Below, piece by piece: positions 1 to 5,289 of a stretch of 10,618 nucleotides of DNA (its first letter is position 1; every line of letters starts with the position of its first letter). The DNA is from Geodermatophilaceae bacterium (GTDB lineage: Bacteria; Actinomycetota; Actinomycetes; Mycobacteriales; Geodermatophilaceae), in assembly GCA_013814015.1 (NCBI GenBank), contig JACCQS010000156.1, forward strand, positions 1 to 10,618, given 5' to 3'. A program made the translations under genes and the position numbers. The notes under the pieces are model-generated. The model was not told the DNA's origin. It did not search any database and saw only the letters and a program-made list of their open reading frames with translations.

Positions 1-1217
1 GCGTCGGTGTCCAGCGATGACCAGCGATTCGAGGTGGAGAACGCCTGTGTCGTTCGCACCCCGCCGGGGGCGGCGTGAAACAGCTCCACCGCGGTGTCAG
101 ACGGCGACTCCGCGCGGATGTCCCACTCGGAAAGCCAGGACTCCATCGAGGGCGCGTGCACCGTATGCACTTCGGTGTTGAGCAAGCCCGCCCGCCACAG
201 CTCACCGAGGATCGCAGGGATGCCGCCAGCGCGGTGGACGTCCTCCATGTGGAAGTCAGAGTTCGGGGCCACCTTGGACAGGCACGGGACGCGGCGGGAG
301 ACGGCGTCGATCGCAGCGAGATCGAAGTCGATCTCCCCCTCCTGCGCGGCGGCGAGAATATGCAGCACTGTGTTGGTGGAGCCGCCCATCGCAACGTCGA
401 GGGCCATCGCATTCTCGAATGCCGCGCGATTGGCGATAGCGCGCGGAAGGGTGGAGGCGTCGTCTTGGTCGTACCACCGGTGCGCCAGATCCATGACGGT
501 GCGACCGGCGTTGAGGAACAGCTCCCGGCGCGCGGAATGGGTGGCCAGCGTCGAGCCGTTCCCGGGAAGGGCGAGCCCCAGCGCCTCGGTGAGACAGTTC
601 ATCGAGTTTGCTGTGAACATCCCCGAGCACGATCCGCACGTGGGACAGGCGCTGCGCTCGACGGTGTCCAGCCCCTCCTCGTCGACCTCCGTCGACGCCG
701 AGGCCGAGATCGCCGTGATCAGGTCTGTAGGAGCCTGTGCCACACCGCCAACAACGACTGCCTTACCGGCTTCCATCGGGCCACCCGAGACGAACACCGT
801 GGGGATGTTCAGGCGCAGCGCGGCGTTGAGCATCCCCGGGGTGATCTTGTCGCAGTTGGAGATGCACACCAATGCGTCGGCGGCGTGGCCGTTGACCATG
901 TACTCCACGGCGTCGGCGATCAACTCGCGGCTGGGCAGCGAGTAGAGCATCCCGCCATGGCCCATCGCGATTCCGTCGTCGACGGCGATGGTGTGGAACT
1001 CCCTCGGCACCCCGCCGGCCTCGCGGATCGCGCCCGCGACCAGGTCGCCCATGTCCTTGAGGTGGACGTGACCAGGGACGAACTGGGTGTAGGAGTTGGC
1101 GATCGCGACGATCGGCTTGTCGAAGTCGTCGTCGGTCATGCCGGTCGCGCGCCAGAGCGAACGCGCTCCAGCGGCGTTACGGCCATGCGTGGTGACTCGG
1201 GAACGAAGTTCGGGCAT
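1..1217 (-). CDS. ilvD: Dihydroxy-acid dehydratase IlvD, 3' part cut by window edge
   Basis: Dehydrates 2,3-dihydroxy-isovalerate and 2,3-dihydroxy-3-methylvalerate to the 2-oxo acids in valine, isoleucine and leucine synthesis; cytoplasmic Fe-S enzyme. 405 residues are visible of a family length near 610. The protein opens MPELRSRVTTHGRNAAGAR and carries VDDGIAMGHGGML (79-91), SNCDKITPGM (120-129, Cys122) and ACPTCGSCSGMF (190-201), all IlvD hallmarks. FVPGH (46-50) replaces the TPCN cysteine motif of the three-cysteine [2Fe-2S] type, which suggests the E. coli-like [4Fe-4S] class. Lineage-specific stretches such as NSDFHMEDVHRAGG match the corynebacterial enzyme from memory, so a sugar-acid dehydratase of the same superfamily is unlikely. 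The ATG at 1217 has GGAGAAAG just upstream and shares its A with the stop codon of the upstream regulator, so translation is probably coupled. Confidence 0.96.
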   Translation of the reverse strand, partial: MPELRSRVTTHGRNAAGARSLWRATGMTDDDFDKPIVAIANSYTQFVPGHVHLKDMGDLVAGAIREAGGVPREFHTIAVDDGIAMGHGGMLYSLPSRELIADAVEYMVNGHAADALVCISNCDKITPGMLNAALRLNIPTVFVSGGPMEAGKAVVVGGVAQAPTDLITAISASASTEVDEEGLDTVERSACPTCGSCSGMFTANSMNCLTEALGLALPGNGSTLATHSARRELFLNAGRTVMDLAHRWYDQDDASTLPRAIANRAAFENAMALDVAMGGSTNTVLHILAAAQEGEIDFDLAAIDAVSRRVPCLSKVAPNSDFHMEDVHRAGGIPAILGELWRAGLLNTEVHTVHAPSMESWLSEWDIRAESPSDTAVELFHAAPGGVRTTQAFSTSNRWSSLDTD

Positions 1218-1885
1218 CAGCTTTCTCCACCTGGGTAGGCCAGTCCGCCGCCGCTGGGGGCGGGCTGGGGGACAATTCTCAGATCCCGGACGGGAAGAGG
1301 CGCTCGCTCGGGGGACGCGGGCGCATCGACGGCGGCGCGTACCAGTACGGGCGAGAGCACCATCCCGGCCGACATCAATAGAACCAGCCCGAGGAACGGC
1401 GCGATCGTCTGCGATTCCCCGTACGCGCGGGGGGAGCCGATGTGCTCGCTCCGCACGGCAAGGACCTCGAACTCGGCCCGTGTCCCGAGCAGCTCCACCA
1501 TCCCGCGACTCGAGGAGGCATCGCCTAGGACGGTCTGCCCACCGTCAGTGAATTCGATCATGAAGTCCCACGTTGAGCACAGCGTGTAAACCCGACGGAC
1601 CCCGCGCATCTCCCGGATGTCATCGGCCCTGGGCCTCGGTCCGGCTGCGAACCGGACCATCGCCAAGGCCGGGGCGGCCGCCGCCGCAGTCTCGGGGATC
1701 GCGGCGACGGCGTGGTAGCCGCGGATCAGACCGCTGCGTTCCAACCGGCGCATCCGCACTCGAATGCGCCGATGCGACAAGCCCAGGCGGGCGGTGAGTT
1801 CCTCCACCTCAACCCGTGCGTGTGACTTCAGCGCGGCGAGCAGGTCGAGATCGGCTGCGTCGGGTCCGGTCGAGGGCGGTGCCAT
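1217..1885 (-). CDS. Lrp/AsnC-family regulator with C-terminal membrane segment
   Basis: 222 residues from the ATG at 1885, which has GAAGGGA at a good distance. An in-frame ATG at 1918 would add 11 residues but has only GAGAA abutting it. Residues 9-60 form an AsnC-type winged helix-turn-helix (DLDLLAALK...ELTARLGLSHRRIRVRMRRLERSGLIRGY). Residues 74-146 fit the ligand-sensing RAM domain but weakly, with STWDFMIEF in place of the usual G-x-Y-D motif. Typical family members end near 150-165 residues. This one continues with a hydrophobic stretch (about 161-184, IAPFLGLVLLMSAGMVLSPV) and a Pro-rich tail of nearly 40 residues, predicting one transmembrane helix with the DNA-binding end in the cytoplasm. 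It is coupled to ilvD by a TGATG overlap. A role in sensing branched-chain amino acids and controlling ilvD is inferred from family and position only. Confidence 0.85.
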   Translation of the reverse strand: MAPPSTGPDAADLDLLAALKSHARVEVEELTARLGLSHRRIRVRMRRLERSGLIRGYHAVAAIPETAAAAAPALAMVRFAAGPRPRADDIREMRGVRRVYTLCSTWDFMIEFTDGGQTVLGDASSSRGMVELLGTRAEFEVLAVRSEHIGSPRAYGESQTIAPFLGLVLLMSAGMVLSPVLVRAAVDAPASPERAPLPVRDLRIVPQPAPSGGGLAYPGGES

Positions 1886-1900
1886 GTCGATGGTCCCTTC

Positions 1901-1920
1901 GTTGCGTTTGAGTTGCATTT
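1901..1920. repeat. Direct repeat GTTGCRTTT x2, 11-bp period
   Basis: GTTGCGTTT (1901-1909) and GTTGCATTT (1912-1920) sit one helical turn apart in the divergent region, immediately upstream of the preferred start (1885) of the membrane-tailed Lrp gene. Same-face direct repeats are a plausible regulator-binding arrangement. If the alternative start at 1918 were used they would be coding, so they mildly favour 1885. Function is inferred only. Confidence 0.4.
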
Positions 1921-1936
1921 CTCGTCTTGGGTCTAA

Positions 1937-1964
1937 ACTGGGTGGACCGGAACGGGTGGATCGG
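1937..1964. promoter_or_regulatory. Candidate weak FadR-type operator and repeats upstream of the gntR gene
   Basis: ACTGGGTGGACCGGA (1937-1951) matches 10 of the 14 fixed positions of the E. coli FadR operator consensus ACTGGTCNGACCAGT, keeping ACTGG and GACC at the right spacing. It overlaps a direct repeat, GGGTGGACCGG (1940-1950) and GGGTGGATCGG (1954-1964), with period 14. The position, 65-80 bp before the FadR-like gene and in the promoter region shared with the divergent Lrp gene, fits autoregulation. Match counts were done by eye. Confidence 0.4.
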
Positions 1965-1983
1965 GTCGGCCCCTACCGCGTCG

Positions 1984-2012
1984 GCCTCTCCCCGCGTACC
2001 AGTTGGAGAGGC
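1984..2012 (+). promoter_or_regulatory. Hairpin that buries the ribosome site of the FadR-like gene
   Basis: GCCTCTCC (1984-1991) and GGAGAGGC (2005-2012) are perfect 8-bp inverted arms around a 13-nt loop. The right arm contains GGAGAGG (2005-2011), the ribosome site for the ATG at 2016. If the arms pair in the leader RNA, initiation would be blocked unless the hairpin is opened. No U-run follows, so it is not an intrinsic terminator. Control of translation is inferred. Confidence 0.5.
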
Positions 2013-2015
2013 GCT

Positions 2016-2777
2016 ATGGCGATCGCCAAGTTCGAGCACGTCACACGTACCCGCGCCTACGAGGCCGTCGTGAATCAGGTCGAAGAGCGGATCCTCAGGG
2101 GTGAATTGCGTCCCGGTGATCGATTGCCCTCCGAGCGTGAACTCTGCACGCAGATGGGTGTCAGTCGACCCACCGTGCGCGAAGCGATGCGGGCGCTGGA
2201 AAACGCGGGAATGGTGGCGCTGCGGCCGAACGATCCGGCCGGCGGGGCGATCGTGCGCATGCCCGACGGCGCCGACTTCGGACGCTCGCTGCTGAGTCTC
2301 GTCCGTTTCTCGCAGATGTCGCTCGCCGACCTGATCGGATTCCGACTGCTGATCGAAACGGCAGCCTGCTATCTGGCGGCCGACGCCGACGATCCCCGCC
2401 TGGTGGACTCCATCATCGAAGCCCACGAGGCGGTCGAGCGTGCCCTCGATGGGTCTGATGCGGACTTCGTCGCCGCGGACATCGAGTTCCACGTGGCAAT
2501 CGCGCGCGCTTCGGGGAACCGCATGCTCGAGCTGTGCACGAACGCCGTGAAGTCCGCGATGGGCTCGCTCATCGGCGAAACCATGGTCAGGACCCAGGGC
2601 GCGGCCAAGCGCGACTTCGTACGCCGTCACCTGTTGATCGTCGAGGCGATCAAGGCAGGATCGGCACTCGGTGCATCCGAGCGTGCCCGTCAGGACATCG
2701 TCGACTGCTACCTGCCGCTGCTCAACGTCGAAGACGCAAGTCATGTGCACGCACTCCGGGCGCTTATGACGCCGTAG
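2016..2777 (+). CDS. GntR-family regulator, FadR subfamily (FCD ligand domain)
   Basis: 253-residue cytoplasmic transcription factor. Residues 10-75 are a GntR winged helix-turn-helix with the signature LRPGDRLPSERELCTQMGVS followed by RPTVREAMRALENAGMV. Residues 90-235 are an all-helical FCD effector domain with DIEFHVAIARASGN (155-168) and RRHLLIVEAIKAG (203-215). Usual FCD metal ligands are one Asp and three His: D155, H159 and H205 are present, but the final HL position reads IVDCYL (228-233) with no His. Such regulators usually sense organic acids, sugar acids or acyl-CoA; the ligand here is not known. The ATG at 2016 has GGAGAGG 4 nt before it. It is divergent from the membrane-tailed Lrp gene, with operator-like sequences on both sides, which suggests autoregulation. 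Confidence 0.93.
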   Translation: MAIAKFEHVTRTRAYEAVVNQVEERILRGELRPGDRLPSERELCTQMGVSRPTVREAMRALENAGMVALRPNDPAGGAIVRMPDGADFGRSLLSLVRFSQMSLADLIGFRLLIETAACYLAADADDPRLVDSIIEAHEAVERALDGSDADFVAADIEFHVAIARASGNRMLELCTNAVKSAMGSLIGETMVRTQGAAKRDFVRRHLLIVEAIKAGSALGASERARQDIVDCYLPLLNVEDASHVHALRALMTP

Positions 2778-2806
2778 CTTCTCTCCGGGGTCTCCGGTTT
2801 TCCCAT

Positions 2807-2821
2807 ACTGGTCAGTCCAGT
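2807..2821. promoter_or_regulatory. Near-exact FadR-consensus operator
   Basis: ACTGGTCAGTCCAGT is a 15-bp palindrome with one mismatched pair. It matches 13 of 14 fixed positions of the E. coli FadR operator consensus ACTGGTCNGACCAGT. It lies 29 nt after the stop of the FadR-like gene and 158 nt before the second Lrp gene, overlapping a CATACT that could act as a -10 element. It is the best candidate binding site for the adjacent FadR-like protein and would link the second Lrp gene to it. Confidence 0.55.
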
Positions 2822-2862
2822 GGTCCAAGTCAATGTTCGGTTCACGGAAAGCCGATCAGGCG

Positions 2863-2890
2863 GCAGTTGTGCTAGATCCGGCTCAACTGC
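2863..2890. promoter_or_regulatory. 28-bp palindrome upstream of the second Lrp gene
   Basis: Perfect 7-bp arms GCAGTTG (2863-2869) and CAACTGC (2884-2890) flank further symmetric GC pairs and a central GATC (2875-2878), so 22 of 28 positions are symmetric. It ends 89 bp before the Lrp start, and a possible -10 (TACGAT, 2925-2930) lies downstream, so a bound regulator would sit upstream of the promoter. In RNA it could also form a 9-bp stem with an 8-nt loop, but no U-run follows. Most likely an operator for the Lrp protein itself (inference). Confidence 0.45.
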
Positions 2891-2979
2891 GCAGTTTCAG
2901 GACCTTCGAGCCTGCATTCGGCGCTACGATCTGGGTCGGGACAGACTCTCTGTCGCCGCGCGGGAGGTCAGAGGTCGGG

Positions 2980-3531
2980 ATGGTCGAACGGGTGCGTGCT
3001 CCTGCCGAACTCGCGGGCCAGCGACCCTCGACTGTTGTTCTGGACGCCCTCGATCGCGAGATCATCACTCTGCTGACCGAGGATGCGCGGCTCTCCGTCC
3101 GGGCGATAGCGCGCGAACTGGGACGCTCGCCAGGTGCGATCAGCGAACGGCTCAACCGGCTGGAGGCCGGCGGGGTCATCGTCGGCTACTACGCCGACAT
3201 CGACTTCTCGCGCCTGGGCTACATGCACACGCTGCTGGGTGTACGGCTCGAATCCGACGATGTCCTGGACAGTTGTGTCGAGGCGATTCTCAGCCTCGAT
3301 GAGATCAAGCGCGTCTGGGTGGTCACCGGGTCCTGGGCATTGATGGCCGAGGCTCATGTCCGCGACACGGCACACCTGCGGGAGCTGTTACAGCACCTCA
3401 TGCGCGGGATCTCAGGAGTGCAACACACCGAGGCCATGATTGTGCTGGAGAGCACGGGACCCCAACCTTCGGCCACCAGGGCAGGGGCCGAGACGGTCGC
3501 CCTGCTCGACCATCGAGCCGACCCGGACTGA
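2980..3531 (+). CDS. Lrp/AsnC-family transcriptional regulator
   Basis: 183 residues. Residues 22-78 carry the AsnC helix-turn-helix: LDALDREIITLLTEDARLSV, then RAIARELGRSPGAISERLNR and LEAGGVIVGY. Residues 84-157 form the RAM effector domain ending in VQHTEAMIVLES; the usual G-x-Y-D loop reads TGSWALMAEAHV (116-127), so the effector pocket may be atypical. About 20 N-terminal and 25 C-terminal residues extend beyond the core. The ATG at 2980 is chosen because GAGG lies 5 nt before it with a second GGAGG upstream; an in-frame ATG at 2833 has no ribosome site and adds 49 residues without family character. Such proteins form dimers to octamers and respond to amino acids. It converges with the MFS gene that ends at 3590, so a target among the neighbours is possible but unproven. 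Confidence 0.92.
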   Translation: MVERVRAPAELAGQRPSTVVLDALDREIITLLTEDARLSVRAIARELGRSPGAISERLNRLEAGGVIVGYYADIDFSRLGYMHTLLGVRLESDDVLDSCVEAILSLDEIKRVWVVTGSWALMAEAHVRDTAHLRELLQHLMRGISGVQHTEAMIVLESTGPQPSATRAGAETVALLDHRADPD

Positions 3532-3589
3532 ACGACCGATCCGTACCGGACCCGACTGATCCACAACAGCCGACAATCGAGTCCTGGTT

Positions 3590-4966
3590 TCACGCTGCGG
3601 GCTCAGTCTCCGGTTGCCTGGCGGTCTCGGCCGTGACGGGCAGACGGCGGAAGCTCAACGCGATGACCCCGGCCAGCGCCATGAATCCCGCGCCCACCCA
3701 CATGCCAGGTCGGAAGCTTCCGGTCAGGTCCTCCAACCAGCCGACCAAGTAGCCGCTGGCGAAGCCGCTGAGATTGCCCAGCGAGTTGATCAGCGCGATG
3801 CCGGCCGCCGCTCCGGCACCGGTCAACAGCAGTGGCAGTTGCCAGAGGGGCGCGAAGACTGCGAACGCACACATGGTGAACAGCGTGACGCACACCATCA
3901 CCGTCAGGGGCGAGTTCATATAGAGCGCCACGGCGATTGCGGCGGCTCCCACGAAGGCCGGGATCGCGACGTGCAGGGCCCGTTCACCGGTCTTGTCGGA
4001 ATGCCGAGCCCACAAGATCATGATGACCGACGCGAAGGCAAAGGGGATAGCAGTGATGACTCCGATCTCGAAGAGGGAGTACGTCACACCGAAGTCCTCC
4101 TGAAAACCCGAAACGACCTGAGGCAGGAAGAATCCCAGCGCGATGAACCCGAAGCTGAGAGCGAAGTAGGCAATCGACAGCGCGAGCACGCGTGGACTGG
4201 CAAGTCCTGCCCAGACCGAGGTCTCAGCGCGGACCTCGCGCCTGTCCTCCTCGGAGATGGTCGTCTCCAGGGCGGTGCGCTCTTCCGGTGTGAGCCACTT
4301 CGCGTCGCGGGGTTTGCTGGGCAGCACGATCAGGACGACGATGCCGAGCAGCACCGCGGGAAGGCCCTCGACGAAGTACATGAAGCGCCAGCCCTCGGCG
4401 AAGCCGAGTGCCCCGTCGCCGTTCTGGATGAGCAGGGTGGATACCGGTCCACCGACGACAGAGGACAGGGGCACCGCAAGAAGTACGAGGGCGAGGACGT
4501 TGGCTCGTTTGGCCCGGGGGAACCAGTAGGTGAGATACAGGACGATGCCGGGGAAGAATCCGGCCTCGGCGATCCCGAGCAGTACCCGCACGATGTAGAA
4601 GCTGACCTCGCCCTGGATGAACGCCGTGGACGACGCGACGATGCCCCAGGTGACCATGATCCTGGCGATCCAGATGCGCGCGCCGACCCGGTGCAAGATG
4701 ATGTTGCTCGGCACTTCGAAGAAGAAGTAGCCGATGAAGAACAGACCCGCACCGAGGCCGTAGGCCGCTGTTGAAAGGCCGAGGTCAGCGTTCATGGTCA
4801 ACGCGGCGTAGCCGACATTGGCGCGGTCGAGGTAGTTGATCAGGTAGAGCAGGATTAGGAACGGCACCAGGCGGATCGTGGCCTTGCGCACTGCGCTCAA
4901 GGTGACGGCGCTCAAGGTGTCGGCGGATGTGTCCACCGCCGGCTGCGCTGTCTGGGGTTGCTCCAC
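3590..4966 (-). CDS. MFS transporter, anion:cation symporter (ACS) type, paralogue A
   Basis: 458-residue inner-membrane permease predicted to have 12 helices. LLYLINYLDRANVGYAALTM (39-58) is the first-helix signature of the ACS group, which moves organic anions such as phthalate, tartrate, galactonate and related acids with protons or cations. FFEVPSNIILHRVGAR (82-97) holds the helix 2-3 loop motif. The central cytoplasmic loop starts at SKPRDAKWLT. Substrate cannot be named. The GTG start at 4966 has AAGGAG 9 nt upstream. The N-terminus contains a 15-bp in-frame tandem duplication (TLSAV twice; DNA 4893-4919) absent from paralogue B. It faces paralogue B across 323 bp; the N-terminal halves are far more alike than the C-terminal halves. 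Its promoter candidate is at 5002-5030. Confidence 0.93.
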   Translation of the reverse strand: MEQPQTAQPAVDTSADTLSAVTLSAVRKATIRLVPFLILLYLINYLDRANVGYAALTMNADLGLSTAAYGLGAGLFFIGYFFFEVPSNIILHRVGARIWIARIMVTWGIVASSTAFIQGEVSFYIVRVLLGIAEAGFFPGIVLYLTYWFPRAKRANVLALVLLAVPLSSVVGGPVSTLLIQNGDGALGFAEGWRFMYFVEGLPAVLLGIVVLIVLPSKPRDAKWLTPEERTALETTISEEDRREVRAETSVWAGLASPRVLALSIAYFALSFGFIALGFFLPQVVSGFQEDFGVTYSLFEIGVITAIPFAFASVIMILWARHSDKTGERALHVAIPAFVGAAAIAVALYMNSPLTVMVCVTLFTMCAFAVFAPLWQLPLLLTGAGAAAGIALINSLGNLSGFASGYLVGWLEDLTGSFRPGMWVGAGFMALAGVIALSFRRLPVTAETARQPETEPAA

Positions 4967-5001
4967 GGGTGCATCTCCTTCGAGCGGTTCAGTGTCGGCA
5001 A

Positions 5002-5030
5002 GTGGTACCGCAGCAGGAGCCGTATGACAA
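5002..5030 (-). promoter_or_regulatory. Candidate promoter of transporter A
   Basis: On the minus strand TTGTCA (5030-5025) is followed 17 nt later by TACCAC (5007-5002), 35 nt before the GTG at 4966. The sequence TGCGGTAC at the -10 end, and the GACA and GAAGGAGA further on, recur in the same order upstream of paralogue B. This conservation is the main support, since TACCAC alone is a poor -10. Confidence 0.5.
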
Positions 5031-5226
5031 CTCTTGACCCTTTCCAGTCCACAAATGCTCGCGACCGGTCGCCATCAGTTCACATTTGTCGAGATGCCGT
5101 ACGTGCCGGATGATCTACCGGCTTCGCCAACGCTGCCTGCCAACAGCGGAATCGACCGCGGATGCAGTCGATTGGCCTCAGTTCGGCGCAGTCGCAGCGC
5201 GATCGACAAGTTCTCAAGCAGAATTG
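5031..5226. promoter_or_regulatory. Central operator region between divergent transporters
   Basis: No gene is seen in the 323-bp gap (4967-5289). Between the two promoters lie a perfect 12-bp palindrome GCGACCGGTCGC (5061-5072), a perfect inverted repeat AATCGAC-N10-GTCGATT (5150-5173), and GCAGTCG twice (5164-5170 and 5188-5194, 24 bp apart). These are candidate sites for a regulator that controls both transporters at once. None closely matches the FadR-type site at 2807, so the protein that binds is unknown. Confidence 0.4.
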
Positions 5227-5255
5227 TTGTCAAGTGCCGTCCGGTGCGGTACATC
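5227..5255 (+). promoter_or_regulatory. Candidate promoter of transporter B
   Basis: TTGTCA (5227-5232), 17-nt spacer, TACATC (5250-5255), then 34 nt to the GTG at 5290. It mirrors the promoter of paralogue A in the -35, spacer length, TGCGGTAC at the -10 and leader length. Confidence 0.5.
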
Positions 5256-5289
5256 TGTGCGACATTCATCGGCTTTGAAGGAGAGCGAC

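Noticed and set aside
1..1217. Assigning the dehydratase as a sugar-acid (xylonate/arabinonate) enzyme because of the nearby FadR-like gene and ACS transporters
   Set aside because: N-terminus and cysteine motifs follow true dihydroxy-acid dehydratases of the E. coli and corynebacterial type closely.
75..1238. Long plus-strand open frame (387 codons) opposite ilvD
   Set aside because: Arg-rich, family-unlike protein with no ribosome site, fully opposite a clear IlvD frame; a by-product of high GC.
1809..2828. Minus-strand open frame (339 codons) over the FadR-like gene
   Set aside because: No domain character; the plus frame has unmistakable GntR and FCD motifs.
2833..2979. Upstream start for the second Lrp gene (ATG 2833)
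   Set aside because: No ribosome site, would run through the 28-bp palindrome, and adds 49 residues unlike the family; ATG 2980 has a good site.
5086..5289. Upstream start for transporter B
   Set aside because: It would translate through the shared promoter region; GTG 5290 matches the start of paralogue A and has GAAGGAGA.
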